From an uncultured Erysipelotrichaceae bacterium (GTDB taxonomy: Bacteria; Bacillota_I; Bacilli_A; Erysipelotrichales; Erysipelotrichaceae): DNA of 64,000 bases. Each line of letters opens with the position of its first letter. Position 1 is the stretch's first letter. The translations under genes were made by a program, and so were the position numbers. Where the stretch lies: assembly GCA_947569705.1 (NCBI GenBank), contig CANOSP010000005.1, positions 1 to 64,000 of the forward strand, written 5' to 3'. The notes under the pieces were generated by a model. That model did no database searches and was not told the DNA's origin. It saw nothing but the letters and a program-made list of their open reading frames with translations. Positions 10,271 to 18,291 of this stretch are shown in pieces.

Positions 10271-10594
10271 TGATGAATGCTTGAGCTTACTTTGGTCGAC
10301 TTGTATAACACTCATAATCAAAAAGCTTGCTGATGGCTGTTACTTTAGATATAAACAGATAATTAATGATCATAATGAAATTAATATATGAAAATGAGAT
10401 GTTTTTGGCAGGTGACAGGCTTAAAACATCTTTTTGTAAACTTCGACAGAAGTTTGTATTATCCGGAAGAGGAAATCGACTTTTTAATAAAGATCATTTA
10501 ATGAACGACTTCGTAAAGATTCGAATCGAAATATCGATAGTTTTTGTTTGCGTAAGCGATGATTCAATGAAATCAAAAAAATTTCATAAATTTT

Positions 10595-10623
10595 TTGTAA
10601 TTTCTCTTTTCGGCGTGTATAAC
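10595..10623 (+). promoter_or_regulatory. Sigma-A promoter for the Rpn nuclease gene
   Basis: TTGTAA (10595-10600), 17-base spacer, TATAAC (10618-10623). The rest of the 430-base gap 10253-10670 shows no supported gene. Confidence 0.6.
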
Positions 10624-10682
10624 AAAAGTAGCGGCTTTTTAAAAGCTGAAGTATAGACAAGCGAAAGGAGATGACAAAGTCT

Positions 10683-11684
10683 ATGAATACAAGCACAGAA
10701 CTCGTCGATACGATTGATCATAATCAAAACACTATCACTTATGACGAATACTGTAAAAAAATTTTATGCAATAAGCAAATATTGGCACGAATTATCAAAG
10801 AGTGTGTAACGGAATTTCATGATATTCCGTTAGCTGAGATTCCTGCATACATCGAAAGCGATCCGACAACGAATATAAATATTGATAAAGCTACTGATAA
10901 AATCAATGGCATGAATACTGAGGATCAATCTGTTTCCGGTGCCAAGATTATCTTTGATATTTTAGTAGGAATCAAACTGCCTTATTCACAAGAAGCGGAA
11001 AGCATTGGCTTAATATTGAACATAGAAGCACAGGCAAACAGTAATACACATTATCCATTATTAAATCGTGCTGTATATTATTGTAGCAGGTTACTCGCAA
11101 GACAAAAGAATCGCTCTGACGGATTCCAACATTCTGATTTTCAGAATCTAAAAAAGGTTTATTCGATATGGATCGTGATGAATTCAAAGAAAGCAACAGA
11201 GGGCGTAATGAACCAATACAAAATCACGGAAGAATGCTTGAAAAGGACATATTATTTCCCTAAAGAGACTTATGATAAACTGGCAATCATTATGATTTAT
11301 CCAAACAGTAAATATGATATCAATGATGATACATACAGTCTAATGGAGATGTTGCATCTCTTGTTCAAATCAAAGATGCCGGCAGAAGAGAAAAAGTGCC
11401 AACTGGAAGAAAACTATGGTATAATGATGACAAATAAAACAGAAGCGGAGGTTGAAGGTATGTGTAACTTATCACAAGTCCATGTGGAAGAAGGGCGTAA
11501 AGAAGGGCGCAAAGAAGGATTAGCAGAAGGACTGATAAAGGGGATGGCAAGCAATATTATCACCATAATGAAAAAAACAAACCAAACAGTGACAGAGGCG
11601 ATGGACTTGTTAGACATTGATGAATCACTTCGACCTGAAATAAGTAAATTTATTAATACGCAAAGCAATGAGAACGAGTTTTAA
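10683..11684 (+). CDS. Rpn/PD-(D/E)XK nuclease family protein
   Basis: About 333 residues from the ATG ten bases after AAGGAGATG; the earlier ATG overlaps that ribosome site. The core around AKIIFDILVGIK...GLILNIEAQ is the PD-(D/E)xK strand pair seen in Rpn recombination-promoting nucleases and the PDDEXK_2 transposase-like family. The C-terminal EEGRKEGRKEGLAEGLIKG is the family's typical charged repeat, followed by a short helix pair. Such proteins occur in many copies in Erysipelotrichales and act as horizontally spread DNA nucleases. It lies at the edge of the accessory region. Confidence 0.85.
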   Translation: MNTSTELVDTIDHNQNTITYDEYCKKILCNKQILARIIKECVTEFHDIPLAEIPAYIESDPTTNINIDKATDKINGMNTEDQSVSGAKIIFDILVGIKLPYSQEAESIGLILNIEAQANSNTHYPLLNRAVYYCSRLLARQKNRSDGFQHSDFQNLKKVYSIWIVMNSKKATEGVMNQYKITEECLKRTYYFPKETYDKLAIIMIYPNSKYDINDDTYSLMEMLHLLFKSKMPAEEKKCQLEENYGIMMTNKTEAEVEGMCNLSQVHVEEGRKEGRKEGLAEGLIKGMASNIITIMKKTNQTVTEAMDLLDIDESLRPEISKFINTQSNENEF

Positions 11685-11697
11685 GGCTCGTTTTTCT
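11673..11697 (+). terminator. Rho-independent terminator
   Basis: AACGAG/CTCGTT stem followed by TTTTTCTTTT, overlapping the end of the Rpn gene. Confidence 0.75.
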
Positions 11698-11864
11698 TTT
11701 GCAAAAGCGATGATCTAATGAAAATAGTGCGTTTTTTTATTTGATTTGTTTCACTGAGGTCGGTAAAACCCATGCGGTTTATTTTTAACAGTACATCTTG
11801 TACGCAATCGTTTGATAACATCCGGTATTCTTTTTAATCGTTCACAATCTTAATGAAAAAAACT

Positions 11865-11902
11865 CGTTATTTTGCGTTTACAACGTATTATAACGAGTTG
11901 AA
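11865..11902 (-). terminator. Orphan terminator-like inverted repeat
   Basis: AACTCGTTAT and ATAACGAGTT form a perfect 10-bp stem; on the minus strand it is followed by seven T. No coding sequence is seen between this and the terminator at 12178, so it may end a small RNA or mark decayed DNA. The rest of 11698-12177 shows only an AT-rich inverted repeat (ATATTGTATA...TATACAATAT, about 12003-12041). Confidence 0.5.
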
Positions 11903-11910
11903 TGAATCAT

Positions 11911-11931
11911 AAATTATTTGTTTTTCATGTG
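11911..11931. other. Possible distal attachment site (lysS 3'-end-like sequence)
   Basis: Matches 18 of 21 bases with the lysS 3' end at 20236-20256. On the minus strand it encodes HMKNK and stop, like lysS; the two mismatches inside codons are synonymous third-position changes (AAG/AAA). Short, so chance cannot be excluded. Confidence 0.35.
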
Positions 11932-12173
11932 CTGTTAGATTTATATATTACATATTTATACAAACAGGATTTTAGATAAATGAAACAGAAAATAGTCACT
12001 GCATATTGTATAGAATTTTCAAATGGTTTTATACAATATTCTAAGTTACCATTTCACAATTCATCTAAATTCTAAATAGCGTATATCACTCTGTGTATAC
12101 TATTTTTTTGATTCATCAATAACTATGTTCCAAGAATTCAAACCTCTATATGTAGCAGGTCTACCTCATTTTG

Positions 12174-12203
12174 AAAACACATCAAGAAATATATCTTGAT
12201 GTG
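12174..12203 (-). terminator. Terminator of the bacteriocin-like unit
   Basis: CACATCAAG/CTTGATGTG, a perfect 9-bp stem with an 8-base loop, followed on the minus strand by TTTTC, 30 bases after the small membrane protein gene. Confidence 0.8.
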
Positions 12204-12233
12204 CTTAATTGTCTTAGTGCCATTGAATTAGGC

Positions 12234-12440
12234 TTATTTTAGTAAAGAAGGGATAATTAAATAATTTCCAACAAACATTAATACAGTAATCAGAATAAAT
12301 AAAGTTAAGGCAAATGTTTTAATTTTATTCTTATAGCTTTCTTGATCGAATTCTTTTCTATCAGATTTCTTTAATATTTTACTGTAAATGAAAGTTAAAA
12401 CAACAGTAGTAATTACAGCAATTAAGAGTATTACTATCAT
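12234..12440 (-). CDS. Small two-helix membrane protein, immunity-protein candidate
   Basis: 68 residues from an ATG that overlaps the upstream stop as ATGA, the hallmark of translational coupling. A 76-residue reading from an earlier ATG is also possible. Two hydrophobic helices (about 2-22 and 46-66) flank a highly charged cytosolic-type loop (KKSDRKEFDQESYKNKIK). Size, topology and tight coupling to a secreted protein gene are typical of bacteriocin immunity proteins. No family is recognised, so the role is inferred from context only. Confidence 0.7.
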   Translation of the reverse strand: MIVILLIAVITTVVLTFIYSKILKKSDRKEFDQESYKNKIKTFALTLFILITVLMFVGNYLIIPSLLK

Positions 12441-13144
12441 ACATTGAATTCTCTTTGTGACCAAACTGAGAACGCTGTTGTAAATTTATTAATATCTGTA
12501 ACTGTTCCACAATTGCCATCACTATTATTAGAGCGTATTGCTGCTGCTAACGTTCCAGCATACCATGAATTCCAACCAGCTCCTAAGCCTATACCTGCTG
12601 CAATTGCAGTTCCAATACCTGGAAGAAATGCTGATATTCCTCCACTAGAACCAGCAACTAATGCCCAATTACGTGATAATTCATCTAGTTTTGTTGCTGA
12701 TTTCTCCGAATTAGTTTTATTATTATAGAATCGGTCATAATTCCATCCAGATGACGTTCCGTTTTTACCACAGTAAGTTCCACGGACACTACAAGTATTT
12801 TCGCCCACTGATTTATATTCTAAATTAGCAGTTTCAATTAAATGAATAGCAGTATCAGCAAAAACATCCTTTGTATAATTTGTATTAAAATACTCATTAA
12901 AAGTATTAAAATCAAAGTCAGAATCGTTCACGACTTTAATTACTTCTGCTTTATCAAAAACGTATTTATTTCCTTTGATATCTAATACCTCATCAATCTC
13001 CTTTTGTAATTCATTAAATTCTTCGATGATTTTTTCTCTTGACGGTTTTGCTCCTTCATTAGCATTGACTGGCGTAAGAGTTGTTGCTAATAATGCAACT
13101 GCAATACAAATACTTAATGATTTTAATAATTTCTTAAATTTCAT
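12437..13144 (-). CDS. Secreted bacteriocin-like protein with Gly/Ala-rich hydrophobic C-terminus
   Basis: 235 residues. A classical signal peptide (basic KFKKLLK, hydrophobic core, cleavage after TPVNA near residue 28) precedes a charged region (about 30-115). The C-terminal part has Cys118, Cys125 and Cys212 and a long Gly/Ala-rich amphipathic-hydrophobic stretch (about 160-204: SSGGISAFLPGIGTAIAAG, then IGLGAGWNSWYAGTLAAAI). This resembles pore-forming bacteriocins or toxins in composition, but I do not recognise a named family. Ribosome site AGGAGGAAAG. It is coupled to an immunity-like gene and lies just past the agr locus, so it is a likely agr output. Alternative: a secreted structural protein. 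Confidence 0.75.
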   Translation of the reverse strand: MKFKKLLKSLSICIAVALLATTLTPVNANEGAKPSREKIIEEFNELQKEIDEVLDIKGNKYVFDKAEVIKVVNDSDFDFNTFNEYFNTNYTKDVFADTAIHLIETANLEYKSVGENTCSVRGTYCGKNGTSSGWNYDRFYNNKTNSEKSATKLDELSRNWALVAGSSGGISAFLPGIGTAIAAGIGLGAGWNSWYAGTLAAAIRSNNSDGNCGTVTDINKFTTAFSVWSQREFNV

Positions 13145-13196
13145 AAACTTTCCTCCTGTTAATAATTCATGACACTATGCTCTTCTTTACGTCTCC

Positions 13197-13224
13197 ATAA
13201 TACCAAGCTTAACACCTTAATCAA
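13197..13224 (-). promoter_or_regulatory. Promoter of the bacteriocin-like gene
   Basis: On the minus strand TTGATT (13219-13224), 16-base spacer, TATTAT (13197-13202), about 50 bases before the ATG. The stretch between 13225 and 13476 has no gene; its left part holds hairpins of the decayed IS end (CCAGT...ACTGG near 13392-13415). Confidence 0.55.
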
Positions 13225-13476
13225 AAAGAAATGATTATTTCAGACTTTTGAATGATTTATATAGAAAAACACTTTCTGTATTTTTTAATATTCTTACATC
13301 TTAATAGAATGATTTATGGCCATTAGTATTATTTAAAATCTGAACCACCATTAAAACGGGTAGTTTGATCTTAGCCTATAAGGCTCTATTACCAGTCAGC
13401 GTCTCAAGGCACTGGCTTCCACTTTGTTCAAGTTACTAATACTTTTACTTCTTTTGCTATTCCTGAAGGAGTCCTC

Positions 13477-13821
13477 TTACCAATAGCTTTGACCCTTAAA
13501 AGGGTATTCATATTCCTTTAAACTTAATTTATCCTGCACAATATCTGCTTTTTCCTGCTCTCGGATATATTTTTGCAATTGCTGCTTCATTCAATCCCAC
13601 TGTACTCATATAATATCCTTCTACCCAAAAAGCTCTGTTGCCAAACTTTACTTTAAATTTGCATGTTTATCAAACATCATCAAGACTGCTTTTCCTTTCA
13701 GATACCCCATAAAGAAGCTTACGCTATATTTAAGAGGAAGCGCCAGTAACAGGTGTACATGGTCTGGCATCATGTGTCCTTTTATCATTTCTTTTCCCTT
13801 GTATTTACATAATGACTTAAT
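13477..13821 (-). pseudogene. IS200/IS605-type TnpA transposase remnant
   Basis: Translation in pieces gives GHMMPDHVHLLLALPLKYSV, then FFMGYLKGKAVLMMFDKHAN, then FGNRAFWVEGYYMSTVGLNE and KLSLKEYEYPFKGQSYW-stop, an unmistakable Y1 transposase of the IS200 family with its HUH motif (DHVHLL). The N-terminal part is missing and there are two frameshifts, one base lost after NLK and one gained after AAIAK, so it is dead. Hairpins at 13370-13415 look like the former subterminal stem-loop. It separates agrD from the bacteriocin-like gene, so it inserted into, or came with, the island. Confidence 0.88.
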
Positions 13822-13828
13822 TATATAT

Positions 13829-13849
13829 AAAAAGCCTCATTAAGAGGCA
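13829..13849 (-). terminator. Terminator after agrD
   Basis: GCCTC TTAAT GAGGC followed by TTTTTATAT on the minus strand, 70 bases past the agrD stop. It would end the agr transcript before the IS remnant. Confidence 0.8.
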
Positions 13850-13916
13850 TTAAATCAAGATACTATTAATATAAAAAGAACTTATCATATTTACATTTGT
13901 GACATTTTCAACCAAA

Positions 13917-14015
13917 CTAATCTTCATAACGTTTCGGTGTATAAAAGTCCCATAAAGAATATGTATCTGTTAAACTAGCAATCTTTAACATAAATTGACC
14001 AAAGAAATTTAACAT
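13917..14015 (-). CDS. agrD: AgrD-like cyclic-peptide pheromone precursor
   Basis: 32 residues. The ribosome site AAGGAGG lies seven bases before the ATG. It has the AgrD layout: a short amphipathic N-terminal helix (MLNFFGQFMLKIASL), a central segment TDTYSLWDFYT that would form the autoinducing peptide, and a charged C-terminal tail after a proline (PKRYED). There is no cysteine; Ser20 is the only good candidate for ring closure, so the pheromone would be a lactone as in S. intermedius AIP or E. faecalis GBAP. A five-residue ring Ser-Leu-Trp-Asp-Phe is likely but the cleavage points are uncertain. It is the last gene of the agr set on the same strand. Confidence 0.82.
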   Translation of the reverse strand: MLNFFGQFMLKIASLTDTYSLWDFYTPKRYED

Positions 14016-14041
14016 ATGTTTCCCTCCTTATCAATATTTAA

Positions 14042-14077
14042 ATCATATCATAGTTTACTAGTAATGTTACTAACATT
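14042..14077 (-). promoter_or_regulatory. agrD promoter region with perfect palindromic operator
   Basis: AATGTTACTAACATT (14063-14077) is a perfect 7-1-7 palindrome with ATGT/ACAT ends, and an overlapping imperfect one is CTAGTAATGTTACTAA (14058-14073). On the minus strand it covers the spacer/-35 zone in front of TATGAT (14047-14052), with no good -35 hexamer, so a regulator should act here. The PadR-like protein encoded immediately upstream is the first candidate; AgrA is the other. Confidence 0.6.
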
Positions 14078-14199
14078 GACTATAACGTATTGTTTATTGA
14101 TTATTTTGCGTTTTTACATTGTTATTCATAAATAAGCTATGTTGTATTTATTGGATTGACAATCAACTTCTGTACATGACTAAGAAAACTTAGTTAGTC

Positions 14200-14529
14200 T
14201 TATTTGTTATCTTCAATTATGTTATTTAATGTAGTTAAATAATCTTTTCTTCGTTTTATTTCTCTATACAAAATTTCCAATCCATAATCTGTAATATGAA
14301 TATATTTCTGTTTGCCGATTTTCCTTATTTCATCAACAAACCCATAATTTTTTAAATTTTTAATAATTTGATATATAGTCGAATTAGATAGGATAAATTT
14401 ATTTTTTGTTTGTATCTGTATCTCTTTTATAATTTCTTTCCCTGATAAATCACAAATACTAATAATTGTTAATGCTAATAAACTTTCATCCGTTAATTTC
14501 TGATTTGAATATGTTTTTTGTCTTGGCAC
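14200..14529 (-). CDS. PadR-like winged-helix transcriptional regulator
   Basis: 109 residues: winged-helix DNA-binding protein with PadR features, namely SGKEIIKEIQ, the recognition-helix region NSTIYQIIKNLKNYGFVDE, the wing KIGKQKYIHITDYGLEIL, and a short C-terminal helix for dimerisation. GTG start with AAAGGAG seven bases upstream; it overlaps the end of agrB by 37 bases, so the two are translated from one message. Its placement between agrB and agrD is unlike classical agr loci and suggests it tunes agrD or the output genes. Confidence 0.85.
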   Translation of the reverse strand: MPRQKTYSNQKLTDESLLALTIISICDLSGKEIIKEIQIQTKNKFILSNSTIYQIIKNLKNYGFVDEIRKIGKQKYIHITDYGLEILYREIKRRKDYLTTLNNIIEDNK

Positions 14530-15023
14530 AGTATTTCTCCTTTATCAAAAACCAATACGATTAGTAATGTGCATAAAATTAATGAATTTTTTAATAATAA
14601 GCTAACAAAAAAGTATAATATAAAAAATTTATTTTCTACCACATATACCTTTTTCCCCCTATAATGATATATTAATTTAACAAAAGACAGAAGCATCAAA
14701 ATTATAAGAATTATATATTCAGATACATAATTTTGAACTATAAGTATAAATAAATATGTTGCGTTCGATAATATAAAACATTGGGAAAAAGTTTTTGCAT
14801 GAAAGCCATTTGAGAATGATCTTAAATGACAAAACACAAAACAAAACAAGGCAGTTTCAATAAAATTATCTATCATTATTCCTATTATAAGAATAGAACT
14901 AAAAGTAATTATATGTGTTATAAATACTTCAATTCCAAATCTTACATCGTTTACATCTCTTTCTTCTATTGCCCCTTTTTTAAGCAGAGCTCTTGCACAA
15001 AATTTTGAAATACCTGTTAGCAT
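14493..15023 (-). CDS. agrB: AgrB-like pheromone-processing membrane endopeptidase
   Basis: 176 residues with about six hydrophobic segments. The AgrB catalytic pair is visible as H75 and C82 in SNGFHAKTFSQC, with the same seven-residue spacing as His77/Cys84 of S. aureus AgrB. It would cleave the AgrD tail and close the ring. The N-terminal amphipathic part (SKFCARALLKKGAIEERD) is also family-like. It lies 93 bases after agrC on the same strand and overlaps the PadR-like gene downstream. Confidence 0.93.
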   Translation of the reverse strand: MLTGISKFCARALLKKGAIEERDVNDVRFGIEVFITHIITFSSILIIGIMIDNFIETALFCFVFCHLRSFSNGFHAKTFSQCFILSNATYLFILIVQNYVSEYIILIILMLLSFVKLIYHYRGKKVYVVENKFFILYFFVSLLLKNSLILCTLLIVLVFDKGEILCQDKKHIQIRN

Positions 15024-15116
15024 AATATCAACCTCAATTTAGACAAATTACTGTTAAAATATAAAACTAATATCGGATAAAAACAGCTTCAAAGACTAAA
15101 AAGGAATAATGAATGA

Positions 15117-16400
15117 CTAAATAAACAAAAAAATTTCAAGAGTAAAAACATTATTTGTAAAATTATAATTCAAATCACCATTATATTTTTTTGCGACTTG
15201 TATCATATTTTTCATCCCAATATTATGGAAACTTTTATCTTTCTTATTTGTAATTAGTTCATTATTTTTATTCATCTTGATATTCTTTGCTTTATTAACT
15301 ATTTTAAAATATAAAATAGTCTTTTGTTGCTTAATTTCAATAAAAATCTTTCTATCATCTTTTTTGAGTTTTTTAACTGCTTCTATAGCATTATCTAATG
15401 AGTTACCTAATAATATGCTTAAATCAATATCAGATACTTTAATATTACCTATATCTATTGCTATTTCAAATTTGATATCTTGATTTTTTGTAACTTTATT
15501 GTTTAATAAAGCATTCAAAATCAGATTATCTGAATATTGACTTTTCTTTAATGATGAATTACTTGAGAGATTACTTAAATAAAGAATCGCTTCTTCTATT
15601 TTCCCTGCTTCTAATAAAAAACTCAAAGATATAAAATGGTTTTTCATATCATGTTTAATCTTTATAATTTCAGCATTCTGTTCGGCAGACTTTAAATAAT
15701 ATTTTTGTTTAATTTCCTTAAGATATAGCTCATGTTTATATTCTGCATTTTCCATTTTAGTGTTTATATAAGAAACAACAAGTTTAAATAAACAAGTTAT
15801 CATAATTACAATTGAAATCATTAATAATACAATATCAGTTATTAATAATTCATTATCTCTTCTCATAACAACATCATAAAGACTAATTAATAATGATAAA
15901 CATGATATAAAGAAAAATATAAGATAACTTGATTCAAATAAAGATACATTAACCGTCTTGTTCTTTTTCTTACCATATATAATAAGTATTATATACATAA
16001 TTAATCTAGATAACAAAACATATATAATTCTTTGAATAGAACTTGTAAGAAGAAAATACTCTATATTGCTGAATGTCACAAGTGATATAATAGATAAGAA
16101 AAACATTGTGAGTAAGCCATAAATTGTGTAAAAAACAAAGACAAACGGTATTAAAACCTTCCTGTTTTTATCCTCGTAAAGAATATCTATGAAAATATAT
16201 AAAACAAAGAAGTTCAGTAAATAATTTATAGAAGAATCGATTGATGAAATAATCATAATAAACAGACCTGCTAGAAGAAAAATAAAGGTCTTTAAAAGTG
16301 GAGATCTTTTACATTCAAAATTAATGCTGCAAAGTTTATCCAGCAATAAAACATCTATTAAGCAAAAAAGATATTCAAAAAAAACGCTCATTGTCTCCAT
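15117..16400 (-). CDS. agrC: AgrC-like sensor histidine kinase
   Basis: 427 residues: an N-terminal sensor of about six membrane helices (1-210), a coiled linker, then the HPK10-type kinase with phosphoacceptor His about residue 250 (IIKIKHDMKNHF), N-box LGNSLDNAIEA (about 335) and a reduced G-box region NIGMKNMIQVAKKYNG (about 395), as in AgrC. It should bind the exported cyclic peptide and phosphorylate AgrA. Its ATG is one base after the agrA stop, so the genes are coupled. Confidence 0.93.
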   Translation of the reverse strand: METMSVFFEYLFCLIDVLLLDKLCSINFECKRSPLLKTFIFLLAGLFIMIISSIDSSINYLLNFFVLYIFIDILYEDKNRKVLIPFVFVFYTIYGLLTMFFLSIISLVTFSNIEYFLLTSSIQRIIYVLLSRLIMYIILIIYGKKKNKTVNVSLFESSYLIFFFISCLSLLISLYDVVMRRDNELLITDIVLLMISIVIMITCLFKLVVSYINTKMENAEYKHELYLKEIKQKYYLKSAEQNAEIIKIKHDMKNHFISLSFLLEAGKIEEAILYLSNLSSNSSLKKSQYSDNLILNALLNNKVTKNQDIKFEIAIDIGNIKVSDIDLSILLGNSLDNAIEAVKKLKKDDRKIFIEIKQQKTILYFKIVNKAKNIKMNKNNELITNKKDKSFHNIGMKNMIQVAKKYNGDLNYNFTNNVFTLEIFLFI

Positions 16401-16401
16401 A

Positions 16402-17106
16402 CTAATCTTTTACCTTTATCATTAAAAATCTTTTATATTTATCTGCAAATCTTTTAACTTTGCCTTTAGGGATAAAAATGCATTCATCATTTTCTAGTTC
16501 AATAACACCGTTTACAATGTTCCTTATTTTATTCATATTTACGATATATTTACTTCCTACGAAAGAAAAATTATCGTTTAATTCAGTTATTAGCTTTTTC
16601 ATGCTTGTGTAATACACCTGAATTTCTTCGTCTGTTTTCATATAAATACGTCTATTATCAATATAGAAGTAAACTATTTCTTCTGCTTTATAAGTCATAA
16701 ATCCATTTTCTGTTTTTAAATTGAATAAAGATTTTTCTAATAATATTTTCAATATTGATTTAAGAACAATCGGTAATCTATAAGTACATTCATCTTTAGT
16801 TATATAATTAAAAACATTCAAGCCAAAAGAATCCTTCATATAACGCTCATAAGAAGTAATAAAAACTATTATACATTTGGGATATTTATCATAAATCATT
16901 TTTGATAGCTCTATGCCATTCTCTAAACCAATCTCTATGTCCAAAATTGCTAAATCATATGATATATCATGTCTAAAAAAATCTGTTATATTTGAGACTG
17001 AAGTAATCTTATATTCTATCTCTACATTTACCAATTCAGTGTTTATTATTTTTATAATCATCTCGCGAATAACATCTTCATCATCTATTACAGCTATTTG
17101 AAACAT
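16402..17106 (-). CDS. agrA: AgrA-like LytTR response regulator
   Basis: 234 residues from the ATG eight bases after GGAGG; an upstream TTG reading is not supported. The receiver domain (1-120) has acidic residues D8/D9, phosphoacceptor D56 (LAILDIEIG) and the conserved T and K (FITSYERY, YITKDEC). The LytTR DNA-binding domain follows (about 135-232: TYKAEEIVYFYIDNRRIYM, GSKYIVNMNKIRNI). It is first in the agr operon here, the reverse of the staphylococcal order. Confidence 0.93.
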   Translation of the reverse strand: MFQIAVIDDEDVIREMIIKIINTELVNVEIEYKITSVSNITDFFRHDISYDLAILDIEIGLENGIELSKMIYDKYPKCIIVFITSYERYMKDSFGLNVFNYITKDECTYRLPIVLKSILKILLEKSLFNLKTENGFMTYKAEEIVYFYIDNRRIYMKTDEEIQVYYTSMKKLITELNDNFSFVGSKYIVNMNKIRNIVNGVIELENDECIFIPKGKVKRFADKYKRFLMIKVKD

Positions 17107-17142
17107 AAAATCTTCCTCCAAAATACATTCATTCCATTAAAC

Positions 17143-17171
17143 ATTATAATATTATTTTTATTGAAAATCAA
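17143..17171 (-). promoter_or_regulatory. Sigma-A promoter of the agr operon
   Basis: On the minus strand TTGATT (17166-17171), 17-base spacer, TATAAT (17143-17148), 37 bases before the agrA ATG. Confidence 0.75.
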
Positions 17172-17250
17172 TTTGTAATATTTTTCAAAGTTATTTTATT
17201 TCGTTTATATTTTCGCAATTTCTTACGAATTTAGTGATAAAATAAGGAAC

Positions 17251-17999
17251 TGTGACAACTAGGCAAAAAGTCTAGGTCGCAGCCTTTTTCTATTTGTCAG
17301 GCAAAACAATTATGTAAAAGTCGATAAAACCTGCTGAAACAAGGGATTATGAAAAAATGCCAATTATTTGTTATTACCATTTTATAATACTGGCACTGTT
17401 ATGTTTTATAAGTTTTCCACATTATCTCAATTCATTTTTATCATATCTTGATATGCATATGCTTCAAATTTGGTGCCGTCAATATATAAGATATCTTTGC
17501 ATATATAGATACGATTCATAATGCAGAGATTCAATTTTTTCAAAAGTTCCTCGATACTCATGCTTAGTTCTTCATTGATGAATCGCTCAAATGTTTTATA
17601 GCTTGGTCGTCCACTGTTGAGAAGACTCTGAAATCTAACATCATATCTGCATTCTTTCTAGATTACGCAGGGAAATCAGTTTTCCATGTATCGCGAGTGA
17701 AAGAAGCAGAGCAGAAAATAAAGTCTGTCTGTCATATCCGTCACTTCTGGTTCTCTTGAAATTGATAAAATCACTTAATTTAATTCCTCCACAATTTCAA
17801 TAATTGTATAGAAGATATCGTCCTTGGCAATGATATTAAAATTTCCTGGAATTTGTAGTAGCATATAGGACTGAAGCGTTATAATTTCCTTGGTTAATTT
17901 GAGTACTTTTCATACCTAAATTATACCAAAAAATACGCCCCTTCTCTCTATTGAGATTGGACGTATTTTTTATCTTTTGGAGCCTGTTTAGTTGTCACA
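17251..17999 (-). mobile_element. Decayed IS1182-like insertion sequence remnant
   Basis: TGTGACAACTA at 17251-17261 and its exact complement TAGTTGTCACA at 17989-17999 form terminal inverted repeats. Between them, minus-strand fragments such as LSDFINFKRTRSDGYDRQTLF and LLSLAIHGKLISLRNLE read as the N-terminal part of an IS1182/DUF772-type transposase, broken by many stops and frameshifts. At about 750 bp it is half the usual size, so most of the transposase is deleted. It lies directly upstream of the agr promoter. Confidence 0.75.
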
Positions 18000-18092
18000 A
18001 CCCCTTTTTATACTCCACCTGCCAATTTCTGTTTTTGGAGGTATGTTGGGGGTAAATCTCGTTATCCCCTTATACTCCATTGTTCATTATAA

Positions 18093-18149
18093 CCTTTATT
18101 TATCGTGTTATTTGAATGTATGCAGATTACTTGTTCTTCACGTGAGGGA
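18093..18149. repeat. Direct repeat of the lysS 3' end (att-like), distal copy
   Basis: 57 bases matching 20205-20261 at about 50 positions with no gaps. It covers the last codons of lysS (PHVKNK-stop here, PHMKNK-stop in lysS) and 25 identical bases beyond. Two copies of a CCCC-TTATACTCC-type motif lie just to the left (18000-18015 and 18067-18079), as arm-type integrase sites do. Confidence 0.75.
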
Positions 18150-18291
18150 TCACAAAAACTTTTTTACCGGAAGCTTTCTGTTTATTGAGACAATGAATTT
18201 AAGAATAAACAGAGACTTAAACCTTGATAAATAATTTACTTTGCATAAACGGCACAAGCAACTGATTTTATTATGAATAAAAAAGTCGTTA

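Noticed and set aside
14999-15116. Second agrD between agrC and agrB
   Set aside because: The 93-base gap has no start codon with a ribosome site and no AgrD-like peptide in any frame.
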